A stretch of DNA of 64,000 bases from Craspedostauros australis (Eukaryota > Bacillariophyta > Bacillariophyceae > Mastogloiales > Achnanthaceae): contig JAMXDE010000012.1 of assembly GCA_026770025.1 (NCBI GenBank), forward strand, positions 1,736,001 to 1,800,000, read 5' to 3'. Made by a program: the position numbers and the translations under genes. This document shows, in pieces, positions 10,659-19,556 of this stretch; positions within the stretch are counted from its first letter, which is position 1, and each line of letters begins with the position of its first letter. Below the pieces are notes generated by a model. It made no database searches, was not told where the DNA came from, and saw only the letters and a program-made list of their open reading frames with translations.

Positions 10659-10776
10659 ACAATTTCCAAAAGGAACCAAAATTCCGGAAGAAATTGTCGC
10701 AGCAAACAAACACGAATAAACAAATAAAAGAAAGACAACAGACAGCAAAAATAACCAGTAAGACAACGAACCAACG

Positions 10777-13572
10777 ATGACGACACCGAGGAGCAAGATG
10801 ACGAGACCGTCCGGCCAAATGCCGATGGAAGCGTATATCCGAGGAGCAATCAACAACAACAAAACAACAGGAGCAGAGAGAAGAGAGGGAGAGGCGCAAG
10901 AGGGATTGAGCAGGAGAAGAATTGGGCAAGAAACGGGCAAGAACGATGGAAAGCAAGGGAGAGGGGCACGAAAAGTCGAGTGCGCAGCAGGGAAGTATTG
11001 CAAGGGAAGAGGAAGGGCGGCAGCAGCAGTCAGATGCATCGCGTGCGGAGAGCCGGCACACAGAGAGTGTAGGGCATGGATTAAGCCAGAAGAAGGGCTG
11101 ACAACACCGAGAGGGTTCCCGGTGGTCTGCAAACAATGTATCGCAAAAGAAGGCATCAACGTCCAAGAAGAAAAAACAGGACAGCAATACGTGGGGTCAT
11201 CGGAAGACGCCATCCGAAGAGCACTGAGCAAGAAGTGGGGAAAGATGAAGAATGCGAAAGGCAACAATGAAGGTACGGCGAAGGATGATGGAGAAAAGCA
11301 AGGAGAAGAGAGCAAGCAGGCAACGCGGGTACAGGAACCGACAGCAAACGACGAGGACGAGGGTGCAGAGGCAGAAACACGAGACAAGACGGGGGAGAAG
11401 AAGAGGGACGAAGAGGGAGCGGACGACAGCAGTGAAGATGAGAACGAATGGGACGACGAATGGGAAGAGACTACGAAAGGAGGAGGAGACGACGCGCAAC
11501 AAGAGAAAGGAGGTGCAGAAGGAGGGAACAAGAAGAGGACGACAAGGAGCCCGCGACACGCGATGCAAGAGGAACAACCACACAAAAGGACGGACCTGCG
11601 TAGAACGGGAGGAGAAAAGGAAGATGAGGCAGCCAAACAAGACGACGATGAAGAGAACAAGGAACAAGAAGGACCAAAGGAGAATGCAATCGGCAGCAGG
11701 GGAGACGAGAAACAACAGGAGAAAGAGCCAGAACTCCACAAACCAGAAGAAAGCATGGACTGCGACGATGCCACACAGGCAGGCAGCAATGAAAGCGGTT
11801 TGAACTGGAGAGGAACAGGTCGCGACGAGGCGGTGGAAACGAGGTACTGCGACGTACAAATGATGATAGAAGGAGGAGACGGGGCGAACGACGCAGGAAC
11901 GGCGATCGATGCGGCCATTGCGTCATGCAAGGAGTTTCTACGATCGATTCAAAGAGTGAATGCAACAGCAAAACTCATCCCATGGAATCCCTATGAAGAT
12001 CAGACTATCGTCCACGCCATGGAGTCATTCCCCACCGACATGACCAACCTGAAGAAATTCTTCAAAGGAGTAAGACCGATCTACAAGGCAGCACGAGAGA
12101 AAGGATACCTGAAGGTGAAGATCGAAGCAAAAGGACAGATCAGCAAAATCACGACGGAGCTGACTGACTACTTCCAACACGTGGGAGGAAGATTTGAAGT
12201 AGCCAAAATCCAGGCACCATCCACAACGACGCTCGGTTGGCTGCTGTACTCCACACGACAGATTGACGCAGATGCTCTGGAAGAGGAGCTCACCAAGCTC
12301 GCGAAGACACAGGTAGCAATCACGTGGAAACGGATCTCGGACGGTGAGAAGTACGACCCGAATCGGGATACAAAGAAAGACCCCCGGGCGTTACATGTGG
12401 AGTCAAGCACAGAAGACAGAGCTCTGGTGGCGAAGGTACTCGAAGTGTACTACAGCACACAGGCGAAGAAGTTCCCACTGGGGGTACGAATGCGGATCAT
12501 CACACCCCTCTCAGGAATCGTCAATACCGACATGAGGAAAGGGTGGTTCGAACTGAGGGAACGGCAGATGGAATGGTGTTTGAATGTGGTCGCAATGACG
12601 ACATACGACATCATACCAGAATGCCTACAGGAGATTCCAGAAGGATCGCACCTCACACTTCGGGAGATGATCATGAGAATCAAGTCGACTTCGGGCAACA
12701 TCCGAACGCCTTTATTCACTTCGGTGGACAAACAGTGGAGGGGAAACGGCTATGTGCTCCAATTTCATCCAGACAAAACGGCGGAAGCCAGAATGGTGGT
12801 GAAAGGACTGCTGGTCAAACTGACCGCCGACTACGGAAGTGACGTGGAACGAGTATTCACTTCAATGGCCCGTGTGGAATCAAGGACGATGCGATGGGAT
12901 GAAGAGTCCAAGAGAGTGATCTCGGAAAAAGACAAAGAGGTTGAAGCTGCGATGACCATAGACGAGGACATGCATTTCGTGACAGACAAGACACAGGAAG
13001 AGTCCAGCGACGAGGAGGAGGAGAGATTCGAGAGCAACGTCAGAAAAGAGAAAGACTACGGCGAAGAGGATACTATTCCATCCATGAGGGACAAGAAAGC
13101 ATGGCGAAAAATTAAGGAGACGAAGACAGCACAAAGAAAGAAAGCGCAGAAGAAGAAGGAGGAGGAGGCTTCGGTAGCATCATCTATCACAGAAGGAAGC
13201 AGACAGACCACGGGAACACAACGAGAGAAAGTGGCAATGCTGCAAGAACAGATGGGGAAAATCCTGGAAGCGAGAGCACAAGGGTCGGTAACATCGACAC
13301 TCTCGGGTAGCACAGGACGAACGACAGGAACGACAAGGGCGATGATGGCATCGATGCAGAGACAGATGGAGGAGATGCAAAGAATGTTGATATCAACGAA
13401 TGAGGAGAATGCAAGACTCAGGTCCGAGAGGCAAGATGTGCAAGAACGGACGGATGTAAGACCACCGACGGTCCAGTGCGATACACCAGCCATCAGAATG
13501 GGCGACAACCAGGACGAGGTGCACGACAATGAAGGGAACGGGGAACCGCAAGGTGACCCGGAGAAGGGTTAG
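10777..13572 (+). CDS. LINE ORF1 protein with PHD/RING-like zinc region
   Basis: 931 residues. A cysteine/histidine cluster at residues 69-121 (C69, C75, C87, C90, H95, C98, C118, C121) contains RCIACGEPAHREC followed by VVCKQC, like a PHD or RING-type double zinc site. Many algal and fungal LINE ORF1 proteins have zinc fingers, but usually CCHC knuckles. Residues ~140-370 are a long Glu/Lys/Asp-rich disordered segment. Residues ~390-720 look globular, with regular hydrophobic spacing, and may hold the RNA-binding core. The end (about 780-930) is charged and Gln/Met-rich, with coiled-coil-like heptads. The expected role is RNA binding and formation of the retrotransposition particle. No close family was recognised outside LINEs. 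Confidence 0.85.
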   Translation: MTTPRSKMTRPSGQMPMEAYIRGAINNNKTTGAERREGEAQEGLSRRRIGQETGKNDGKQGRGARKVECAAGKYCKGRGRAAAAVRCIACGEPAHRECRAWIKPEEGLTTPRGFPVVCKQCIAKEGINVQEEKTGQQYVGSSEDAIRRALSKKWGKMKNAKGNNEGTAKDDGEKQGEESKQATRVQEPTANDEDEGAEAETRDKTGEKKRDEEGADDSSEDENEWDDEWEETTKGGGDDAQQEKGGAEGGNKKRTTRSPRHAMQEEQPHKRTDLRRTGGEKEDEAAKQDDDEENKEQEGPKENAIGSRGDEKQQEKEPELHKPEESMDCDDATQAGSNESGLNWRGTGRDEAVETRYCDVQMMIEGGDGANDAGTAIDAAIASCKEFLRSIQRVNATAKLIPWNPYEDQTIVHAMESFPTDMTNLKKFFKGVRPIYKAAREKGYLKVKIEAKGQISKITTELTDYFQHVGGRFEVAKIQAPSTTTLGWLLYSTRQIDADALEEELTKLAKTQVAITWKRISDGEKYDPNRDTKKDPRALHVESSTEDRALVAKVLEVYYSTQAKKFPLGVRMRIITPLSGIVNTDMRKGWFELRERQMEWCLNVVAMTTYDIIPECLQEIPEGSHLTLREMIMRIKSTSGNIRTPLFTSVDKQWRGNGYVLQFHPDKTAEARMVVKGLLVKLTADYGSDVERVFTSMARVESRTMRWDEESKRVISEKDKEVEAAMTIDEDMHFVTDKTQEESSDEEEERFESNVRKEKDYGEEDTIPSMRDKKAWRKIKETKTAQRKKAQKKKEEEASVASSITEGSRQTTGTQREKVAMLQEQMGKILEARAQGSVTSTLSGSTGRTTGTTRAMMASMQRQMEEMQRMLISTNEENARLRSERQDVQERTDVRPPTVQCDTPAIRMGDNQDEVHDNEGNGEPQGDPEKG

Positions 13573-16500
13573 ACCCGCAGGGCAAGATCGACAGCCAGTG
13601 GCAGCACGGCGATTGCATCTGAGCCCACAACAAGCGCCTACGAACGATAATGTCATACCGCGACAGCAAGACTGTAGAAACGACGAGGGAAGCAGAGAGG
13701 GAAGGATGATCAGGGTGAGGAGGAACATGCTGCGAAAACAGACAGGGCAACTAAGGATCGGACTACAGAACTTCGGAGGGTTGAGAAGCAGAGCAGGGGA
13801 TGTAGATGAAGGGCTGAAGAGATGGATGAATGAAGGGGAGTTTGATATCTTTGGAATAACGGAGGTGAATGTGGATTGGAGAACGACGACGACAGAGCAC
13901 TCACTCAAAGGAAGGATACAAGAGTGGTGGCCCACGGGAACGGCAGTGGCAAGGACGGCGAACAATCAGACGTGCGAACCAGCTCATGGGAAGCAATGGG
14001 GAGGAGTCGCTATGATTAGCAGATTCCAGGCCGCAATAAGAATAATGGAGCAAGGAGAAGACAGTACGAGATTGGGGAGATGGGTCTGGCAACGATACCG
14101 AGGAGCACAACAACAAACGCTGCGAGTTGTGACGGCATACAGACCGTGCAGGCCGCGAAGCAAAGGGTTTTTGAATACACACGCACAGCAACGAAGATAC
14201 TTCAACGAGCGGGATAAGGACAGAGAGCCAAGGACAGCGATGATTGAGGATCTACAGAAGGAGATCATAAAGTGGCGAAGTGAGGGAGATCACATTGTGG
14301 TGATAATGGATTGTAATGAAGACACCGATTCAACCACAATGACGAGATTCAGAGCAGCAACCGGGCTTCGCAACACAATGGAGTATGCAGGCAACGAAGT
14401 GCGACGGATGCCGACTCACCGCCTTGGGAAGGTACCGATCGATGGGATATTCGCAACAGCAGCAGTGAAAGTGGAAGGTGCCGGAATGAGCAACTGGGAT
14501 GAAGGAATACAGATGCGGCAGGCAGATCATCGATGTCTGTGGATAGATATAAGCATGGAGGCAGTGCTGGGACAATCGATGGCGCAGCTGAGGAAAGCAG
14601 TGACAAGAAGAGTGAAAACGGAAGACCCAAGGATAGTCGATCGATTCAATATAGCATACGCGAAGCATCTGAAAATGCACAAAGCAAAGAAGCGAGCATT
14701 TCGGTTGGAGCGACAAGCAGCAACAGAATGGAATGCGGACATGGAGAAAGAAGCAGAAAGGTTGGATAGAATCAGGGTCGAAGGAATTTGGAAAGCAGAC
14801 AAAGCTTGTCGAAGGCTGAGGATGGGAGGAATCCCGTATTCCAGGGAGTATAAGGTCGTCGAAGCCCGAATAGGCATGTGGAACAACATTGTCAGAAAAA
14901 GGAAAGGGGCAAATGTCTCGTCCACCACCATTGTAAGACTTGCAAAGCGGGCCCAGGAAGACAGGCCAGTGAAAGAACTAATGCGAGCGAACGACGGGGA
15001 ACTGGAGAAGGAACAACAAGCGGCGTATGAGGCATTGCGAATGTTCCGAACAAGAGCCACGAGGGCAAGAGAGAACTGGCTGGAGGGGCTAGCGACAGCA
15101 AGAGGTAGAGCGGAGTTACAACAACAGGCGAACACAGATGAGAAATCCGAGAAGCAAAGGCAGCAGAGGAGCGCAAAGGAGGCTACGGAGCAACAAATAC
15201 GACAGCTGCGCAAGAAAGAGAGGGTGAGAGCAACGTACAAAAGGATCAGAACAGCCACGGGAAGCAATACAGCGGCGGGTATATCAATGGTGATAGCCCC
15301 GGACGGACAAGGGAATTGGGTAGAGAGGACGGGTAAAGAAGAAATTGAGAGGGGATGTATGGAAGAGAACAAGAGGAGGTTCAGGCAAACGGAGGAGACG
15401 CCATTTATGCATGGAGTCCTGGCGAAGGAATTTGGGTATTTGGGAGTGACTGAGGCAGCCGATAGAACGCTGAAGGGAGACTATCAACCGAAACCATGGG
15501 TCGATGAAGGAGCACGGAAGCTACTGCAAGGGTTGAAATCGGTGGCCAAACAACAAATCCCAGCAGGAATGACAACCGACGAATTCCAGCAAGGGTGGAA
15601 AAAGGCCAAGGAAGATACCTCTGCGGGGCCATCAGGGCTACACTTTGGGCACTTCAAGGCTATAGCTCACCATCGATCCAACTCGGACTTCGAAGCCAGC
15701 ATGACGTCGGTGGCGATGAAGAGTGGGTACTCGTATAAGCGGTGGCGCAGAGGAACCGACGTGGAGATCATGAAGAAGGCCAACAGCTTTCGAGTGGACA
15801 AACTCAGAACGATTGTGCTGTTTGAAGCAGATTTCAATTTTGCGAATAAAGCCATCGGAAGGAAGGCGGCGAAGCAGGCGGAGCAGCAGAAGGGCTTCGC
15901 AGAAGAACAATATGGCAGCCGGAAAAGACACCGCGCCATTGATCACGCGCTGAACAAACAACTCACAATGGACTGGGCGAGACAAACACGAACCCCGACA
16001 GTCCTGTGCACAAACGACCTAAAGAGCTGCTACGATCGGATCGTGCACTCGATAGCGTCGTTAGGATTGCAGAGACAAGGGATAGCGCAGTCGGAAGTGG
16101 TGTGCATGTTCAGCACGCTCCAGCACCTTGAGCATTACATCCGCACGGCGTACGGCGAATCCAAGCATACGTATGGAGGAAGCGGATGGGTGGTGCCTAT
16201 GCAAGGTATTTACCAAGGAAACGGAGCAGGGCCTGTCATATGGGCAGTGATCTCGTTGCCTATATTGGAAGTGATGAAGAAGGAAGGACATACCGCGCGG
16301 TTTACGACAGCAGTAAGCGGCGAAGAAGTGCAGATGGTAGGATACGCATTTGTGGATGATACGGACCTTGTGGTGAATGCGCGACAAGGAGAAGGCATAC
16401 AGGAGGCAATCCGGCGCATGCAACAAAGCGTAACAAGGTGGGAAAGCCTGGCGAGGGCGACAGGAGGAGCACTAGTTGTCGACAAATGCATGTGGTGGGC

Positions 16501-19291
16501 GATCGATTTCAGATGGGAAGAAGACGGATCATGGAGGTACGCAGAGGACGACGAGAATCCTGCGAGCCTGATGATGCGCGGGACGACCGGGCAGCTGCAG
16601 AAGATGCCAAGAAGCGCGGCGGGTCAGGCATTCGAGACGCTCGGCGTCAAGCTCGCTCCGGATGGAAACGGGTCTGCGATTGAATCGACGCTGCAGGGCA
16701 AGGCCGAGAAATGGGTAGAAACGGTACGGGCATGGCGAATGAGGAAAGAGGATGCAGAAGTGGCAATGCGGACAGTGTTGATGAAGAAACTGGAATACGT
16801 CCTGCCGGTGGCGCAGCTCTCGCGAACTCAATGCGATAACGTGATGCGCCCCGTGTGGAGCACGATGATGTCAAAAATCGGATTCAATAAAGGATTCCCC
16901 AGAGCCATGGCGTACGCGTCGCACGAGTGGCTTGGGGCCAATATGCATGAGCTACACACGACGCAGGTGGTAGAACACGTGAAGATGGTATTGGAGCACG
17001 GAAGCAGGGACAACATGACAGGCCGGCTGCTAAGAGGCAGCATACAGGCGATGAAAACCGAAGTGGGCGTGGGCAACTCGGCGTTCGAGATTGATTTCAA
17101 TCAGTGGGCATTCCTGGCGACAGATTGTTGGGTCAAAACGGTCTGGCGAGAAACGCATGAATGCAACATAAGGTTGAAAGAAAAAACAGACACGGCTGGG
17201 TTGGTCCATGAAAGAGACGAGTGGTTGATGGTGGCGTTAACGAGAGAAGGATATAGCAGAGAGCAACGGGTCCGACTGAACAGGTGCAGAATAGTGATGA
17301 AGGTGGTTAGTGTGGCAGACGTGGTCGAAGCAAGGCGACGACGATCAGTGGCGAGCAGTCCAATGGAAAATGGCAGCAAGTGGAGAGGAAGAGAGCACAT
17401 CCAATGGCCGAGACAGGGACCGCTGCCACGGAAAGATTGGATGTTATGGAAACAAGCTATGACGCGTATAGCCAAGAAAGCAAGGCACAGTGAGGAATGG
17501 GAACTGGAACAGGTCGGCGCGGTACGGGCCGAGAATGGAAGAAAACTGTGGACGCGCGATGGGCCGAGGAAGTGGTCTGAATGGAGCAGCAGAGAAGGAA
17601 TGGTTCCGGGCATGGAGCGATACCAACGTACGCAACGAGCATCGAGCGGGCCACCGGAAGGCGGGCGAGCGGTGTTTGTGCGAGAAGTGCGTCAGGAGCT
17701 ACACGTGGTTGGGACAGGCGGCAGAGTCCAGCGGAGTCAATCCAAGTCTGACAAACGATTGAGCAAGGCGGAAAAGCAGTGGCTGGAGGCAGTGGCAGCA
17801 GGGGATGCAGTGGTCAGTACAGATGGATCGTTCAAAAGCGGCAGAAGCACGGCGGCGTACTCACTCAACAAGCATGGACGGCGCAAGGGGTTGGTGACAG
17901 CAGCAGCAGTGGTGCAAGGTCGCAAACAAGTGCAGAGTGCGTACCGTGCAGAGCTAGGAGGGATTCTCCAGGCGCTGCGAAGAGTCGAAAGCATCATGCA
18001 GCGCGACCGCCAACGGCATGACACAGCTGGTAAGACAGTGGTAGTGGCGTGTGACAACAAAATGGCAGGCATCCACGCAGTCCAATACACGCAAGACGTC
18101 AGTACGGCAGTTCAGCACTTCGACATCCTCAGGGAGATACGGGGTATACAACGCAGGTTACCAGTACAACTACGGTACAAGCACGTATATGGCCACCAGC
18201 TGGAACGAGACCGCGGCGTGGCACAGGATGAATTTGCGTTTTGGAACGATGAAGTCGACAAGCAGGCCGGAGCAGCGCAAATGAGCGAAGCTGCATGTAG
18301 TGACAATGAATGGGGAGCAAATGAGTGGTCGGTGTGGCTGGACGGCGAGAAGGTATGCAAGAGTTTGACGGAGACGCTCCGCAACTACGTACAAGGCCAA
18401 CGGACCAAAGGGTGGCAACGCAAAGTGGGCCGTATCCGTAAGGAGCAGATGTCAGCAGTGGATATTGTAGCGGCGAGATTAGCCATGGGGCGAATCACGA
18501 CAAGGCGCAGGCAATGGGTGGCAAAGCATGCATGCAGTTTCGGACCCGTCGGCAGAAATATGCACAAATGGAAATTCTGGGCGACCAGTCTGTGCCCAAT
18601 ATGCGGGCAGTGCGAGGAAACGACGGACCACGTCATGCAGTGCCAGCACCCAACGGCTGTAGCGGTGCGACGGGCAGCTATGAAAGAGTGGGAAACAGGA
18701 ATGCTGGCAGGGAGAGGAAGCGGGTTGATGGTACACGAATTAGTTCGGCAGGTAGGCGCGTGGTGCGACGGGCTGAGGTTGGAGAGCGAGCAAGGGCCAC
18801 AACTGAGCAAGGCCGTCGAAGAGCAGGCAAGTATAGGGTGGAATATGATGGTGAGGGGCCGGTGGTCTAAGAAGTGGGGGCTAATGCAAGAGCAGACAAT
18901 GGAGCTCCACGAACAGCCAGGGACGGCGGCGAACTGGATTGCAAGAGCGATAGTGGGGTTGTGGGAAGTACGGTGGAAGGCGTGGGAAGCGAGAAATAAG
19001 GTACTGCACGAAAGCGAGTCAGGGATCGCGGTCGCAAAGCTGACACGAGAGGCAGCGCGTGCAGTACGCAAAGAATGGAGGAAGGGCGTAGGCAACCTAA
19101 CGGGAGATGACGCGCGGCTGTTGACCCTCACAACGGAGGCGGCGGTGAGACGACAGTCGGCAGCGAATCAGCTGACGTGGGTAAAGCATGTGCAGGCGGC
19201 ACGAGCAGCCAGCGTTAGACGGAAAAGGAAGAGGTCCGATTCGACAACAACAGCGGCAGGAAGGGCAAGGCGAGTCAGATCGCGACGGTAA
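13529..19291 (+). CDS. LINE ORF2: EEP endonuclease, reverse transcriptase, RNase H, zinc knuckle
   Basis: 1920 residues with domains in order. Residues ~75-350 are an apurinic-type (EEP) endonuclease: LRIGLQNFGGL, ITEVNVDW, GGVAMISR, VVIMDCNED and the closing DHRCLWIDI. Residues ~690-1010 are a reverse transcriptase: TNDLKSCYDRIVH, QGIYQGNGAGPVIW and the catalytic FVDDTD box near residue 941. Residues ~1425-1580 are RNase H with the four acidic positions visible in STDGSF, YRAELGG, VACDNK and FWNDEVDK. Residues ~1688-1704 carry C-x2-C-x8-H-x3-C (CPICGQ..HVMQC), a zinc knuckle found near the end of several LINE ORF2 proteins. The start is uncertain: the ATG at 13529 lies 44 bases before the ORF1 stop in another frame, so translation by reinitiation or frameshifting is likely. 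The protein nicks target DNA and primes reverse transcription on the 3' OH. Confidence 0.93.
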   Translation: MKGTGNRKVTRRRVRPAGQDRQPVAARRLHLSPQQAPTNDNVIPRQQDCRNDEGSREGRMIRVRRNMLRKQTGQLRIGLQNFGGLRSRAGDVDEGLKRWMNEGEFDIFGITEVNVDWRTTTTEHSLKGRIQEWWPTGTAVARTANNQTCEPAHGKQWGGVAMISRFQAAIRIMEQGEDSTRLGRWVWQRYRGAQQQTLRVVTAYRPCRPRSKGFLNTHAQQRRYFNERDKDREPRTAMIEDLQKEIIKWRSEGDHIVVIMDCNEDTDSTTMTRFRAATGLRNTMEYAGNEVRRMPTHRLGKVPIDGIFATAAVKVEGAGMSNWDEGIQMRQADHRCLWIDISMEAVLGQSMAQLRKAVTRRVKTEDPRIVDRFNIAYAKHLKMHKAKKRAFRLERQAATEWNADMEKEAERLDRIRVEGIWKADKACRRLRMGGIPYSREYKVVEARIGMWNNIVRKRKGANVSSTTIVRLAKRAQEDRPVKELMRANDGELEKEQQAAYEALRMFRTRATRARENWLEGLATARGRAELQQQANTDEKSEKQRQQRSAKEATEQQIRQLRKKERVRATYKRIRTATGSNTAAGISMVIAPDGQGNWVERTGKEEIERGCMEENKRRFRQTEETPFMHGVLAKEFGYLGVTEAADRTLKGDYQPKPWVDEGARKLLQGLKSVAKQQIPAGMTTDEFQQGWKKAKEDTSAGPSGLHFGHFKAIAHHRSNSDFEASMTSVAMKSGYSYKRWRRGTDVEIMKKANSFRVDKLRTIVLFEADFNFANKAIGRKAAKQAEQQKGFAEEQYGSRKRHRAIDHALNKQLTMDWARQTRTPTVLCTNDLKSCYDRIVHSIASLGLQRQGIAQSEVVCMFSTLQHLEHYIRTAYGESKHTYGGSGWVVPMQGIYQGNGAGPVIWAVISLPILEVMKKEGHTARFTTAVSGEEVQMVGYAFVDDTDLVVNARQGEGIQEAIRRMQQSVTRWESLARATGGALVVDKCMWWAIDFRWEEDGSWRYAEDDENPASLMMRGTTGQLQKMPRSAAGQAFETLGVKLAPDGNGSAIESTLQGKAEKWVETVRAWRMRKEDAEVAMRTVLMKKLEYVLPVAQLSRTQCDNVMRPVWSTMMSKIGFNKGFPRAMAYASHEWLGANMHELHTTQVVEHVKMVLEHGSRDNMTGRLLRGSIQAMKTEVGVGNSAFEIDFNQWAFLATDCWVKTVWRETHECNIRLKEKTDTAGLVHERDEWLMVALTREGYSREQRVRLNRCRIVMKVVSVADVVEARRRRSVASSPMENGSKWRGREHIQWPRQGPLPRKDWMLWKQAMTRIAKKARHSEEWELEQVGAVRAENGRKLWTRDGPRKWSEWSSREGMVPGMERYQRTQRASSGPPEGGRAVFVREVRQELHVVGTGGRVQRSQSKSDKRLSKAEKQWLEAVAAGDAVVSTDGSFKSGRSTAAYSLNKHGRRKGLVTAAAVVQGRKQVQSAYRAELGGILQALRRVESIMQRDRQRHDTAGKTVVVACDNKMAGIHAVQYTQDVSTAVQHFDILREIRGIQRRLPVQLRYKHVYGHQLERDRGVAQDEFAFWNDEVDKQAGAAQMSEAACSDNEWGANEWSVWLDGEKVCKSLTETLRNYVQGQRTKGWQRKVGRIRKEQMSAVDIVAARLAMGRITTRRRQWVAKHACSFGPVGRNMHKWKFWATSLCPICGQCEETTDHVMQCQHPTAVAVRRAAMKEWETGMLAGRGSGLMVHELVRQVGAWCDGLRLESEQGPQLSKAVEEQASIGWNMMVRGRWSKKWGLMQEQTMELHEQPGTAANWIARAIVGLWEVRWKAWEARNKVLHESESGIAVAKLTREAARAVRKEWRKGVGNLTGDDARLLTLTTEAAVRRQSAANQLTWVKHVQAARAASVRRKRKRSDSTTTAAGRARRVRSRR

Positions 19292-19503
19292 ACGCGAACG
19301 CAGACAAGCAGCCCCTCGGCCTTACAAAAAGAGAGTGAAGAGCATAGCGGAGGATTCCGGATGCCCAGTGCGGTACGTTTCGTGGCCCGGTGGAGTGGCA
19401 ACCAGCGGTAGGCCCAGGAGTGAGAGACCTAGGTAGGTCGTTCGAGCGCAGTCGGCCCGTATGGGTTCGCTGTTAGCCGGCGACGTTAAAGCTTTCGAGG
19501 CAA

Positions 19504-19540
19504 CCCTCTGATGAGGGGATAATCAGTGCGTTATTATTAT
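19504..19540 (+). other. LINE 3' stem-loop and TTA tail
   Basis: CCCTC-TGAT-GAGGG (19504-19517) folds into a short stem-loop, followed by about 13 bases of single strand and then a TTATTATTAT tail (19531-19540) abutting the target-site duplication. LINE reverse transcriptases often recognise such 3' hairpins, and microsatellite tails are common in this class. The function here is inferred from position. Confidence 0.6.
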
Positions 19541-19556
19541 TAGAGTACTATTATAC
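19541..19556 (+). repeat. Target-site duplication, right copy
   Basis: Exact 16-bp copy of 10643-10658, directly after the TTA tail. Confidence 0.93.

Larger units (their letters stand above)
10659..19540 (+). mobile_element. Full-length-looking LINE (non-LTR retrotransposon) with two ORFs
   Basis: The 8882-bp element lies between perfect 16-bp direct repeats. It has a 118-bp 5' leader, ORF1 (931 codons), a 44-base overlap, ORF2 (EEP endonuclease, reverse transcriptase, RNase H, zinc knuckle), a 3' UTR of ~250 bases with a stem-loop, and a short TTA repeat at the 3' end. There are no long terminal repeats. The sense strand is strongly purine-rich compared with the host genes, giving many Glu, Lys, Arg and Gly codons. 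Both ORFs are uninterrupted and the flanking duplication is exact, which points to a recent insertion. The RT and RNase H combination fits the I/R1/Tad-like end of LINE diversity, but I cannot assign a clade by eye. Confidence 0.93.

Noticed and set aside
10653-11930. Long minus-strand open frame opposite LINE ORF1 (and several more opposite ORF2)
   Set aside because: Ser/Cys/Leu-rich mirror of the purine-rich sense strand, with no domains; explained by base composition.
10659-19540. LTR retrotransposon or virus-like element
   Set aside because: No long terminal repeats, protease or integrase; EEP endonuclease and 3' TTA tail identify a LINE.
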